A stretch of 64,000 nucleotides of DNA from positions 1 through 64,000 of the forward strand of contig CAQIBN010000004.1 of NCBI GenBank assembly GCA_948805675.1. Direction: 5' to 3'. The translations under genes and the position numbers were made by a program. Under the pieces are notes generated by a model that worked only from the letters and a program-made list of their open reading frames with translations, was not told where the DNA came from and searched no databases. Each line of letters opens with the position of its first letter. Within the stretch, counting starts at the first letter, position 1. The stretch comes from an uncultured Clostridia bacterium. GTDB lineage: Bacteria; Bacillota; Clostridia; TANB77; CAG-508. Shown here one piece after another: positions 28,341-38,799 of this stretch.

Positions 28341-28377
28341 AAAAGTATATGTATTACTTAAATACATATACTTTTTT
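28341..28377. terminator. bidirectional terminator
   Basis: A 15-bp perfect stem (28341-28355 with 28361-28375), A-rich on the left and T-rich on the right, lies between convergent genes. Confidence 0.8.
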
Positions 28378-28461
28378 GATTTTGCTCAAATGTATCTATA
28401 TACAATCTTGGATTTTTTGAAAAATCATATTAATTGGCATATTTGATTAAAGCTGTAATTG

Positions 28462-29253
28462 TTATTTTAGTAGGTCATAGAATGTTTTAAATTCATATCC
28501 CTCCGATTTTATAAAATTAATAGATTCTTCCAAAACATCATATGTTTTATTAACATCACCTGTATCATGCATTAGAATTACTAAAGTACCTTTGTTTTTA
28601 ACACTTTTCTTTAGATTAGCTATAAGTTCAGAGTTTGAGTATTTTTTCATAGAATCATTATTTAAAGCATTCCAATCTATATATGTATAATCTATTTCTT
28701 CTAAATATTTTATGGCTTTTTTCTTATCAGAATAATGTATTTTACTCATAGAGCCATTTGGGAATCTAAAAATGTGAGAACTATAAGTGTTTTTACCAAT
28801 AGCTTTTGCAATTTCAGTATCTGTTTCTAATATTTCATTTATAAAGTCTTGTTTGCTTTTATAGAGTTTTGAATTATTATGAGAATAGCCATGATTTGCA
28901 ATAAAATGGCCATCTTCATATGCTTGTTTTACAAGCTCTGGATATTCTGCTACATGTTTTCCAACAACAAAAAAGTTTGCAAGTATATTATTTTGTTTTA
29001 ATATTTCTAATACTTTTGGGGTAACAATTTTACTTGGGCCATCATCAAAAGTTAGATAAGCAGTTTTCTCTGTGTTTTTACATATATTTTGTATCTTTTT
29101 TATTATTTCATCAGATAAATATTTTTCTGTTTGATTTGCATTACTATTATTATTGTCTAGGTAAATAAATAGAATTACAGAAAAAAACAGAATAATTAGA
29201 AAAATATATGAAAGTCTTTTTATAGTTTTTTTATTCATAATTAAAAGTTTCAT
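28462..29253 (-). CDS. polysaccharide deacetylase (NodB domain), membrane-anchored
   Basis: This 263-residue protein has an N-terminal membrane anchor (about residues 12-29) and a NodB domain with AYLTFDDGPS (metal-binding Asp pair, about 62-71), HGYSHNN (His-x3-His motif, about 119-125), RFPNGS and a C-terminal LMHDT motif. It deacetylates N-acetylglucosamine or N-acetylmuramic acid in the wall, outside the membrane. An AGGTGA site precedes the ATG. Its single CGG triplet is out of frame. Confidence 0.9.
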   Translation of the reverse strand: MKLLIMNKKTIKRLSYIFLIILFFSVILFIYLDNNNSNANQTEKYLSDEIIKKIQNICKNTEKTAYLTFDDGPSKIVTPKVLEILKQNNILANFFVVGKHVAEYPELVKQAYEDGHFIANHGYSHNNSKLYKSKQDFINEILETDTEIAKAIGKNTYSSHIFRFPNGSMSKIHYSDKKKAIKYLEEIDYTYIDWNALNNDSMKKYSNSELIANLKKSVKNKGTLVILMHDTGDVNKTYDVLEESINFIKSEGYEFKTFYDLLK

Positions 29254-29405
29254 GATAATATCACCTATAATATATATATGATATTATAAAATGAATTATT
29301 ATTTGTAACATTTGTAAAAATGAAAAAGGAAAAACTGCTTGAAAATTTTTAGCTTGTATGATATAAAAAAATAGAATAAATATCAGAAAGAAAGAATAGA
29401 GAAAA

Positions 29406-30428
29406 ATGAAAAACATAAAAGATTATAATTTGGAAGATTTAAAAAAAGAGATAGTAAATATTGGAGAAAAGAGTTATAGGGCAGAGCAAATTTTTAAATG
29501 GCTGTATGTAGATAAAGTAACAAGTTTTGATGATATGAATAATCTTTCTTTAGAATTAAGAGAAAAATTAAAAATGAATTTTTCAATTTGTAATTTCGAT
29601 ATATTAAAAAAGCAAGAGTCATCAGATGGAACAAAAAAATATCTATTTGATGTTTTAGATGGTAATGCAATAGAAACAGTTTTAATGGAATATCATCATG
29701 GAAAAACAATATGTGTATCATCACAAATTGGATGTAAAATGGGGTGTAAATTTTGTGCATCAACTGGAATTAAATTTATTAGAAATTTAAGTTCAGGAGA
29801 AATTGTAGAGCAAATTTTAGCAGTAGAGCAAGATACCAAATCTAATATTTCAAATGTTGTTTTTATGGGAATTGGAGAGCCTTTAGATAATTATGATAAT
29901 GTAATAAATGCAATTAGAATAATGAATAATCCTAAAGGATTAAATATAGGAGCAAGACATATAAGTATATCTACAAGTGGATTAGTACCAAGAATCTATG
30001 ATTTAGCAAATGAGAATATACAATGTACATTATCTATATCATTACATGCAACTAATAATGAAAAAAGAAGTGAAATGATGCCTGTTAATTTAAGATATAA
30101 TATAGAAGAATTAATGAAGGCATGTAAGGATTATATAAAAATAACTAATAAAAGAATTTCTTTTGAATATGCATTAGCAAAAGATAATAATGATAATTTG
30201 CAAGATGCAAAAGAGCTTGTTAGTTTATTAAAAGGTATGATTTGTCATGTTAATTTAATACCAATAAATAAAATAGAAAATGGTAAATTTACTAAAAGTA
30301 CAAATGAAAACATAATAAAATTTAGAGATTATTTAAATTCAAAGGGAATTGTAGCAACAATACGAAGAGAGTTAGGTTCTGATATTGATGCAGCATGTGG
30401 ACAATTAAGAAGGAAGAACTTAAAATAG
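29406..30428 (+). CDS. rlmN: 23S rRNA/tRNA (adenine-C2)-methyltransferase RlmN
   Basis: This 340-residue radical SAM enzyme has CKMGCKFC (about residues 111-118), VFMGIGEPLDN, the resting-state cysteine in the C-terminal SDIDAACGQL, and an N-terminal helical domain (YRAEQIFKWLY). It methylates A2503 of 23S rRNA and A37 of some tRNAs. It begins the conserved rlmN-stp-prkC-rsgA-rpe cluster. No CGG codon is present. Confidence 0.95.
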   Translation: MKNIKDYNLEDLKKEIVNIGEKSYRAEQIFKWLYVDKVTSFDDMNNLSLELREKLKMNFSICNFDILKKQESSDGTKKYLFDVLDGNAIETVLMEYHHGKTICVSSQIGCKMGCKFCASTGIKFIRNLSSGEIVEQILAVEQDTKSNISNVVFMGIGEPLDNYDNVINAIRIMNNPKGLNIGARHISISTSGLVPRIYDLANENIQCTLSISLHATNNEKRSEMMPVNLRYNIEELMKACKDYIKITNKRISFEYALAKDNNDNLQDAKELVSLLKGMICHVNLIPINKIENGKFTKSTNENIIKFRDYLNSKGIVATIRRELGSDIDAACGQLRRKNLK

Positions 30429-30437
30429 GGGGAGTAT

Positions 30438-31163
30438 ATGAAAGTTTTTGCTAAATCAGATGTAGGAAAAGCAAGAGAAATGAATCAGGATTATTATTAT
30501 ATATCAGGTCCAGAAGAACAAATAAAATTATTTATTTTGGCTGATGGAATGGGTGGATATAACGGTGGAGAAATTGCAAGTAGTCTTGCAACTACTTCTG
30601 TAAAAAATTATATTACTAACAATTTTTACAAAATAGAACATGATAAAGAAAGTATATTAAAACTAATAAAAAATGCTGTAGAATATGCTAATATGATTGT
30701 ATATGAAAAGTCTAAAGAAAATAAAGAATTAGAGGGTATGGGTACTACTTTAGATGTATGTTTAATATATAATAATAGAGTATATATTGGACATGTCGGA
30801 GATAGTAGAGTATATAGAATAAGAAAAGAATTTATTAGAAAATTAACAGTTGACCATAGTTATGTACAAGAGTTAGTAAAAGATGGAACTATAACAAAAG
30901 AAGAAGCGTATAATCATCCAAAGAAAAATATGCTTATGAAGGCATTAGGATGTACAGCATATGTTGAGCCAGATGTTATGGTAAAGGGGTTTATAAAAGA
31001 TGATATTTTACTAATGTCATCAGATGGATTAACAAATATGCTAAAGGATGAAGAAATATATAATATTATAAAAGATAATCCAGAATTAGCTTCAGAAAAA
31101 TTAGTAGAAAGAGCAAATGAGCTTGGTGGATATGACAATATTACAGTTGTAATAATATTATAA
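30438..31163 (+). CDS. stp: PP2C-type Ser/Thr protein phosphatase
   Basis: This 241-residue phosphatase has the metal-binding motifs LADGMGGYNGGEIAS (about residues 34-48), GHVGDSRVYR (about 117-126), MSSDGLTNML (about 193-202) and GGYDNITVV near the end. It reverses phosphorylation by the neighbouring PASTA kinase. It follows rlmN by nine bases and precedes prkC by thirteen. Both CGG triplets are out of frame (AAC-GGT, GTC-GGA). Confidence 0.95.
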   Translation: MKVFAKSDVGKAREMNQDYYYISGPEEQIKLFILADGMGGYNGGEIASSLATTSVKNYITNNFYKIEHDKESILKLIKNAVEYANMIVYEKSKENKELEGMGTTLDVCLIYNNRVYIGHVGDSRVYRIRKEFIRKLTVDHSYVQELVKDGTITKEEAYNHPKKNMLMKALGCTAYVEPDVMVKGFIKDDILLMSSDGLTNMLKDEEIYNIIKDNPELASEKLVERANELGGYDNITVVIIL

Positions 31164-31176
31164 GGGAGAGTTTTAT

Positions 31177-33155
31177 ATGATTTTAGAAGGTAAAATAATA
31201 GGTAATCGATATGAAATAATAGAAAAGATAGGAAATGGACGGTATGGCTACAGTATATAAAGCAAAATGTCATGTTCTTAATAGATATGTAGCTATAAAA
31301 GTATTAAGAGATGAATTTACAACAGATGATGAATTTATTAAAAGATTTAATTCAGAAGCTCAGGCTGCTGCGAGCTTAACACATCCTAATATTGTATCTA
31401 TTTATGATGTAGGAAATGAAGAGAATTTATATTATATAGTAATGGAATTAATTCAAGGGAAAACATTAAAACAAATTATTTCAGAAGATGGAACACTTCC
31501 TTGGAAATGGTCCGTTAATATTGCAATACAAATAGCTTCTGCTTTGGAAGTTGCACATAAAAACAATATTGTACATAGAGATATAAAACCTCATAATATT
31601 ATCATAACAGAAGATGGAATAGCAAAAGTTACAGATTTTGGAATAGCAAAGGCTGTTTCAAATTCTACAATTACTGCATTTGGAACTACTATTGGTTCTG
31701 TACATTATTTTTCACCAGAACATGCAAGAGGAGGATTTACAGATGCTAAGTCAGACTTATATTCTTTAGGTGTAGTTATGTATGAAATGTTAACTGGTAG
31801 AGTCCCTTTTGATGCAGATACTCCAGTTTCTATTGCTTTAAAACATATGCAAGAAAAAGCAGTTGAACCAATAAAGTTAAATCCTGCAATTCCATTTGCA
31901 ATAAATCAAATTATAATAAAAGCTATGCAAAAAGAACAAAATTTAAGATATCAATCTGCAACAGAGATGTTAAGAGATTTAAGTTTAGCATTAAAAAATC
32001 CAGATGGCAATTTTGTAGTAGAGCATAATTTTGATGCAACACTTACACAAAGAATACCAACAATTAATAGTGAGGTTTTACATAGAGAGCAAAGGGAAGA
32101 TATTAAAAACAAAAACAAAGATGTAGGTTATTTTAATAACCATCCAAAAGCTAAAATTGCTATGTTTATTTTAATATTTGTATTAGTTTGTGCATTAGGT
32201 TTTGGTATACCATACTTTCTAATTGTTGGACTAAACAAGGCTCCAGAAAATGTAGATATGCCAAATATTACAGGGTTAACTTTACAAGAAGCAGAAGCTA
32301 AATTAAAAGATATAAAAGTTACATATCAAATAACATCAGAAGAATATAATAATGAAATAGAAAAAGGAAAAATTATTTCGCAAGACCCACCAGCAGGATA
32401 TAAAGTTTTAGAAAAAAGTACTATATCAATAGTTATAAGTAAAGGAACAGAACTTGTTAAAGTTCCAAAACTAGCTGGAAGTACATTTGAAGAAGCTGAA
32501 AGTAGTTTAAATGATGTTAATTTAAAGATAGAAAAAATTGAAGAAACTAGTCAAAAAATACAAGAAGGTATTGTAATAAAACAAGAGCCAAAAGAAAATA
32601 CAGAAGTTAAGGCAGGTGAAACTGTAAAAGTTTATGTAAGTAAAGGAACAGGAATTAAAAAAATAGCAGTTCCTTCAGTTATTGGAGAAGCAGAAGAAAA
32701 TGCTAAAAAAAGTTTAACTGAAGCACGGATTTGAAGTTTCTGTTACATATGAAGAAGATACTAAAAAATCTAATGGAGTGGTATTAAAACAGAGTTTGGA
32801 AGTAGGAAAAACAGTAGATGAAGGAAGCAAAATTGTAATTACAGTAAATAAATTAGCAGAAATAAAAAAAGGAACAGTTAATGTAAATGTAAAATCAATT
32901 ACAAAATATAAGCCAGAAGTTGATGAAAATGGAGAAGAAATCCCAGCAGATGAAGTAGAAGTTATGGTAAAAGTAACATCTGCTGGAACAGAAGATACTG
33001 TATATAAAAAGAAAATTGGAAAAGATACAGAAAATATAAATTTAACAGTTCAAGGAGTAGGAACAATTACAGTTAAAGTGTATGTTTCAGGAATTTTAGA
33101 AAGACAAACTCAAATGAACTTAAATGATGCAAATACAGTTTGGACAGCAGAATAA
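31177..33155 (+). CDS. prkC: PASTA-domain Ser/Thr kinase PrkC, with two CGG shift sites
   Basis: The ATG at 31177 (GGGAGAG upstream) begins MILEGKIIGNRYEIIEKIGNG, then CGG at 31240-31242 (codon 22). Skipping C gives IGNG-G-MATVYKAK, the glycine-rich ATP loop. The frame then carries HRDIKPHNI, DFGIAKA, a membrane segment (about residue 330) and PASTA repeats. CGG at 32726-32728 (residue 517) is followed by a zero-frame stop one codon later; skipping C gives SLTEA-G-FEVSVTYEEDTK, completing another PASTA repeat and the C-terminal domain. Total 658 residues. The extracellular PASTA domains sense muropeptides or lipid II. Losing the first shift leaves only a 31-residue peptide (stop at 31270). 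Confidence 0.95.
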
Positions 33156-33171
33156 ATGACAATAAAGAAAT

Positions 33172-33212
33172 TTGTGCACATAATGAATGTAAGAATGTGC
33201 ACAATTTTTTTT
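33172..33212 (+). terminator. terminator after prkC
   Basis: A 10-bp perfect stem (33172-33181 with 33195-33204) is followed by a T run. Confidence 0.8.
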
Positions 33213-33341
33213 AAAATAAACATTAAGAACATGGCTAAATATCCATAAGAACTATTTTCAAGTTAGGATATACTTTTAATTTTATATTTAACTTTGTACC
33301 AAAATAGTAAATTCAAAAATAAGAAAAGGAGAAAATAAATA

Positions 33342-34226
33342 GTGACAAAAGGAATAATTATTAATAATATTTCTAATATGTATCAAGTAGAGATTGATAA
33401 TAAATTAATTAATTGTAATGCAAGAGGAAAGTTAAAAAAAGACGATATAACACCTGTTGTAGGAGATGTAGTAGAAATAGACATTATAGATGAAGAAAAA
33501 TTATTAGGAATTATAAATAATATAGAGAATAGAAACAATTATATTAAAAGACCTAAAATGGCAAATTTGTCACAAATAATTTTTGTGGTTTCTATAAAAA
33601 TGCCAAAAACAGATTTGTTATTATTAGATAAACAAATAGCATATGCAGAATATAAAAGTATAAAGCCTATTATTTGTATAAATAAAGTAGATTTAGATGA
33701 AAAAGAACTAGCTGATGAAATAGAAAAAATATACAAAAATATTGGTTATACAGTTGTAAGAACAGTTGCAAATAAAGGAATTGGTGTAAACAGTTTAGAA
33801 AATATTTTGAAGAATAATATTACAGCATTTTCTGGAAATTCAGGTGTGGGAAAGTCTAGCTTAATTAATTCATTATTTAGTGATAATTTAACAAAAGAGG
33901 GATTAATTAGTAATAAAAATAAAAGAGGAAAAAATACTACTACTTCAGTTAAATTATATAAATTAGATGATGAATCATATATAGCAGATACTCCAGGATT
34001 TTCTAGTTTTGAACTTAGTGAAATAGAAAGTAAGGATTTATACAAATATTTTAAAGAATTAAAACAGTATGGTGAAACCTGCGAATTTGTAGGATGTAGT
34101 CATATTAAAGAAGAGAACTGTGGAATAAAACAGGGACTTTTAGATGGAAAAATAAGTATAGATAGATATGAAAGATATTGCAAAATCTATAATGAATTAA
34201 AAGATAAGGAGGCACATAAATGGTAG
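33342..34226 (+). CDS. rsgA: ribosome biogenesis GTPase RsgA
   Basis: This 294-residue circularly permuted GTPase has NKVDLD (G4, about residue 111) before FSGNSGVGKSSLIN (P-loop, about 164-177) and DTPGFSSF (G3), plus the C-terminal zinc motif CEFVGCSHIKEENCGIK. It acts on late 30S subunit assembly. The start is GTG with AAAGGAG upstream. Its stop overlaps the rpe start. No CGG codon. Confidence 0.95.
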   Translation: MTKGIIINNISNMYQVEIDNKLINCNARGKLKKDDITPVVGDVVEIDIIDEEKLLGIINNIENRNNYIKRPKMANLSQIIFVVSIKMPKTDLLLLDKQIAYAEYKSIKPIICINKVDLDEKELADEIEKIYKNIGYTVVRTVANKGIGVNSLENILKNNITAFSGNSGVGKSSLINSLFSDNLTKEGLISNKNKRGKNTTTSVKLYKLDDESYIADTPGFSSFELSEIESKDLYKYFKELKQYGETCEFVGCSHIKEENCGIKQGLLDGKISIDRYERYCKIYNELKDKEAHKW

Positions 34227-34876
34227 AAGTTTCAACATCATTATTATCTGTAAAAAAAGAAGAAATAATAACTGCTATATATGACTTAGAGACTGCTCAT
34301 ACAGACTATTTTCATATAGATGTTATGGATGGAGAATTTGTAGAAAATAACACAGCAAGTTTAATGTTAGAATATAGTGAATATATAAAACAAATATCTA
34401 ATATACCATTGGATATTCATTTGATGGTTAATGATGTAAAGTCTTATGTAACAAGTTATTTGGGGTTAAATCCAAATATAATTACATTTCATTTAGAAGC
34501 ATGTAAAAATAAAAATGAAGTAATGGAATTAATAAAGTATATAAAAGATAATAATTGTAGAGTGGGGATTGCTGTAAAACCAAATACAAATTTAAAAGAG
34601 GTATATGATTATTTACCATATATACATATGTGTTTAGTAATGACTGTAGAGCCAGGAAAGGGTGGACAAAAATTAATTCCTTCTACTATAGAGAAGATAA
34701 AAGAGTTAAATGATTATGTAATAGAAAATGATTTAGAGATAGATATTGAGGCAGATGGTGGAATAAATGTAGATAATATAAAAGAAGCTAGTGATGCAGG
34801 TATCAATGTTGCAGTTGTTGGTAGTGGAATTTTGAATTCTGATAATTATGGTGAATATATAAAGAAATTGAAGTAA
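34220..34876 (+). CDS. rpe: ribulose-phosphate 3-epimerase
   Basis: This 218-residue TIM-barrel protein has DYFHIDVMDGEFVEN (about residues 28-42), DIHLMV, GIAVKPNT, VEPGKGGQKL and EADGGIN, the metal and phosphate-binding loops of Rpe. It interconverts ribulose-5-phosphate and xylulose-5-phosphate in the pentose phosphate pathway. It overlaps rsgA by seven bases, has AAGGAGG upstream, and ends the cluster. Confidence 0.95.
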   Translation: MVEVSTSLLSVKKEEIITAIYDLETAHTDYFHIDVMDGEFVENNTASLMLEYSEYIKQISNIPLDIHLMVNDVKSYVTSYLGLNPNIITFHLEACKNKNEVMELIKYIKDNNCRVGIAVKPNTNLKEVYDYLPYIHMCLVMTVEPGKGGQKLIPSTIEKIKELNDYVIENDLEIDIEADGGINVDNIKEASDAGINVAVVGSGILNSDNYGEYIKKLK

Positions 34877-35009
34877 TAATTTAATAAGAAACTTATATTT
34901 TAAAAGTATTATTAAAATAGTATAATTATATGGACAATAATTAAAGTAGATATACCAAAATTAAAACAAGATTTACTTAGTATATACAGACAAAGAGGGA
35001 TTGATAAAT

Positions 35010-35061
35010 AAGTAAAAAAACAAAGAACAGTAGCCTAAAACTGTTCTTTGTTTTTTTACTT
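35010..35061. terminator. bidirectional terminator between rpe and the DUF4364 gene
   Basis: A 22-bp perfect stem (35010-35031 with 35040-35061), A-rich then T-rich. It overlaps the stop codon of the minus-strand gene. Confidence 0.9.
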
Positions 35062-35603
35062 ATTCTTGTTTTTTTCTTTCAGTCAAAGCTCTTAATATCT
35101 TAGGATAAATAGATTCTGCATTAGATTTCCAATTATCTACAATTTCTTTTGCTTGTTCTCTTGAGCCAGCAAATGTTTTTACTTCAAAAACAGTTTCACT
35201 ATTTTCAACTATTTTACAAAAAACAATATAATTATTTTCGCTACGAGGTGTATATTCAGCTACTACAGAGTATTCTTCTTCTGTACTTTCTAATTCTTTT
35301 TTTAAATTTGTATCTGCTTTTAATTTTATAATACCTGGAAGTATGTCCATAGTAAGTGCAAGAGTGTTTTTTCCACTTTCAGTAATTTCATAAACACTTC
35401 CGACTTTCTTTATGATAATTTACTACAAATTTTGTTTCTATTAAATCTAAAAGAAATTGTTGAAAATAGAAATAATTCATATCAAGTGCAGATAGCACTA
35501 ATTTATAAAGGCTATCATTTGTTAATGGTTTATTTACTTTGTTTAATATATATAAAATTAATACTTTATTTTCAGCTAAAGCTTCACTATCAGAGGTTAA
35601 CAT
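35060..35603 (-). CDS. DUF4364 (winged-helix) protein, full length only with a +1 shift at CGG
   Basis: The N-terminus (LAENKVLILYILNKVNKPLTN and YFYFQQFLLDLIE) is the winged-helix part of the clostridial DUF4364 family. The zero frame meets CGG at 35402-35400 (codon 68) and ends four codons later. Skipping C gives YHKES-G-SVYEITESGKNTL and the rest of the family domain, 180 residues in total. The ATG at 35603 or the TTG three bases earlier may be the start, after AGGAG. It is likely a transcription regulator. Confidence 0.85.
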
Positions 35604-35897
35604 CAATTTTATTCAACTCCTTGTATATTGTAACATTTAAATTAATTTTTAAGAATTATATCATAAAAGAAAATAAAATACTATTATTTTATAAAGAAAA
35701 ATAATTTTAATATTGATAGTGGAACGAAAATGGTAATTAACATAGATTTTTATTGTTATTTTATATAAATATTTAAAATTAATTATTAAAATAATAATAA
35801 AGAAGTAGATTAAGTTTATTTAATTAGTTTGTATATAAAATTGTATTATGGATATAATTTATATAAAAAATTGGGGATAAAGGAGATGTTACAAAAG

Positions 35898-36976
35898 ATG
35901 GATAGAAAAGTAAGAGTTGTTCAATTTGGTACAGGAAAGATGTCTGTTTATACAATGAGATATGTAGAGGAAAAAGGTGGAGAAGTAGTAGGTGCAATTG
36001 ATGTAAATCCAAGTGTTATAGGAAAGGATATAGGCGAAATAATTGGCACAGAATACAAAAATGTGAGTGTAACAAGCTTAAATAATGCAGAGGAAATGCT
36101 AAAACAGGCAAAACCAGATATATGTATTGTTACAACAATGAGTTTATTAAAAGATGTAGAAGATTCACTTATGTTATGTGCAAAATTAGGGATAAATGCA
36201 ATTACTACATGTGAAGAAGCATTTTATCCATGGAACTCTAATCCAAAAGTTACAAAAAGTATAGACAAACTTGCAAAACAAAATGGATGTACTATAACAG
36301 GAAGTGGTTATCAAGATATATATTGGGGACAATTAATTAGTTCTATTGCAGGCTCTACACATAAAATTACAAAAATAAAAGGTAGTTCAAGTTATAATGT
36401 AGAAGATTATGGTATAGCATTAGCTAAGGCACATGGAGCAGGTCTTACATTACAAGCTTTTGAGGAGAAAATTGCTTCAGCAGATAATATTGAAGATGAA
36501 GAAAGGAAAATGTTAATAGAGCAAGGAGAGTTTATGCCATCATATATGTGGAATGTAAATCGGATGGATTTGTTCAAAATTAGGGTTAACTGAAATCACT
36601 CGGAACTCAAAAGTGTGTACCACAAACATATAAAGAAGATATTTATTCTTCTACACTAGATATGACAATTAAAGCAGGAGATGCTACAGGAATGAGTGCT
36701 GTTGTTACAACAAATACAAAAGAAGGTATTATAATTGAAAGTGAATGTATAGGTAAAGTCTATTCTAAAGAAGATTATGATAAAAATGAATGGACTATAT
36801 ATGGTGAGCCAAATACATCGATAGTGGTTGCAAGGCCTTCTACAGTAGAATTAACTTGTGCAAGTGTAGTTAATAGAATACCTGATGTAATAAATTCTGC
36901 TCCAGGATATGTTACAACTGAGAAATTTGGAGAATTAAATTATAGGGTAAAACATTTAAATGAGTATGTAAAATAA
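35898..36976 (+). CDS. Ord/DapB-like NAD(P)-dependent dehydrogenase, with two CGG shift sites
   Basis: The N-terminus VRVVQFGTGKMSVYTMRYV is a Rossmann nucleotide-binding motif. Similar clostridial proteins include 2,4-diaminopentanoate dehydrogenase (Ord) and DapB-like enzymes. Two breaks lie 40 bases apart: CGG at 36561-36563 (codon 222) and CGG at 36601-36603 (residue 235). Skipping C at both gives NVN-G-WICSKLGLTEIT-G-TQKCVPQT, then DMTIKAGDATGMSAVV, to 36976, 358 residues. Skipping at only one site leaves a truncated product. The ATG at 35898 follows AAAGGAG. The substrate is uncertain. Confidence 0.85.
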
Positions 36977-37015
36977 ATATATTAAAATATTCAGAAAGTA
37001 AATATTATTAAAATC

Positions 37016-37057
37016 AAAGATGACTACAAAGATAAATTGCAGTCGTCTTTTTTTTTG
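37016..37057 (+). terminator. terminator after the Ord-like gene
   Basis: A 10-bp stem with one G-T pair (37016-37025 with 37041-37050) is followed by a long T run. Confidence 0.8.
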
Positions 37058-37333
37058 AATTTATGTACAAGGTTACTGGTTCATTATACATGCTGAAATG
37101 TATTTTATCATACTATAATAGATTAGATTTGCCTTTTAAAACAAACTTGTTTCTGTAAGTAATATAAGGCTTATTGTGACTTTACAAAAATGTTGTTTAC
37201 TTTTGTATATACATACATAATACTGTTAAAAAATTTACAATAAAATTTTATATAGTGTTATAAATAGACTTTTCTTTTTTGATTTTTTGTAGTAAAATTG
37301 TAACAAATTAACTAAAATAAGGAGGAAACAAAA

Positions 37334-37420
37334 TTGGTTAATATTGGTATAATTGGAACAGGAGTAGGTATAAGAACATATTTTAATACACTTAAAAGAC
37401 TAGAAAGGTGTAAAAAATAA
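37334..37420 (+). pseudogene. N-terminal remnant of a Gfo/Idh/MocA-type oxidoreductase
   Basis: A perfect AGGAGG ribosome binding site precedes a TTG start and 28 codons encoding VNIGIIGTGVGIRTYFNTLKR before TAA. This is the GxGxxG nucleotide-binding start of an NAD-dependent oxidoreductase with the rest missing. The stop is not at a CGG. The remaining 37421-37620 has nothing recognisable apart from the pta leader. Confidence 0.6.
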
Positions 37421-37620
37421 TATTCCTTTTTTTATAAGAAGTAAACTTGCAATAGAATACATTAGAAATAACATAAAATAAACTAGAAAAATATTAAAGA
37501 TACTAAAAAAGTTGCAAAAATGACCAATTAGTATAGTGACTTTTTGCAAAATTTATTATATAAATAATAATAGATTTTTTATATAATAGATTAAATGCAT
37601 AAAAAGAAAGGTTTAAATTA

Positions 37621-38629
37621 ATGAATTTTATAGAAAATATTAAAGAAAAGGCAAAATCAAATAAACAAACAATAGTATTGCCAGAAGCTACAGATGTACG
37701 TATATTAAAGGCTACAAAAATTGTAGTAAATCAAGGTATTGCAAATATCATTTTAGTAGGAGATAAAGAAGAAATCTACAAAATAGCAAATAAGGAAAAT
37801 ATAGACATCGAAAATATAAAAATAGTTGAACCAAGTAAAGATTCAAGACATGATTTATATGTACAAGAATTTTTGAAGTTAAGTAAAAGATGTAATTACA
37901 CTAAATTAGAAGCAGATAAATTTATGCAAGACCCATTATATTTTGGAATGATGATGGCTAAATTAGATGAAGCAGATGGATTAGTTGCAGGGGCTACCCA
38001 CTCAACAAAGCAAATTTTACAGCCAATGATGCAAATATTCAAAACAAAAAATACAAAGTTATTATCCACATTTTTTATTGTAGAACATGAAAATAAAGAC
38101 TTTGGGAATAAAGATTATACATTTTTATTTTCAGATTGTGCTTTAAATGAAGAACCACGGATATCTTGCTCTTTCAGAAATTGCAAAAGTATCTGCTAGA
38201 ACATATGAGTGGTTATTTAAGAAGCAAGCAAAAGTGGGATTTTTATCGTATTCTACTTTGGGAAGTGCTAAATCAGCCTCTACAGAAAAAGTTTCAAAAG
38301 CAGCTATGCATTTGAAAAAGAAAGTTCCAAATTTAATTTGTGAAGGTGAGTTGCAAATAGATGCTGCAATAATGCCAGAAGTTGCTAAAATGAAATCACC
38401 AAATGGAGAATTAAAAGGGGAAGCAAATGTATTAATTTTTCCAGATATAAATGCAGGAAACATCGCATATAAAATTTTTGAAAGATTTTCAAATGTACAT
38501 ATGTATGGTCCAGCATGTCAAGGATTAGAAAAGCCAATTAATGATTTATCAAGAGCATGTAGTGTAGAAAGAGTTTGTGATACAATTGCAATTACAGCTG
38601 TACAAGCACAAGAAAAAGATAATATCTAA
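37621..38629 (+). CDS. pta: phosphate acetyltransferase, full length only with a +1 shift at CGG
   Basis: Pta converts acetyl-CoA and phosphate to acetyl phosphate. The zero frame gives KQTIVLPEATDVRILKAT and ADGLVAGATHSTKQILQ, then CGG at 38158-38160 (codon 180) and a stop about a dozen codons later. Skipping C gives NEEP-G-YLALSEIAKVSART, then FLSYSTLGSAKS and GPACQGLEKPINDLSRAC to 38629, 335 residues, the family length. No ackA is nearby. Confidence 0.94.
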
Positions 38630-38799
38630 ATAGGGTAATTATTTTATGTTATATAGTAAGCTATACACAAAGGCTGGCTATTTTCAAAGATTCAACCTTT
38701 ATATTGAATAACATTGGCATAAAATAATAAAGCAAATACAGGTTTATAGGTAAATCCAATATAATAAAAACCTAAATATATTATATAAGGAAAGATAAC

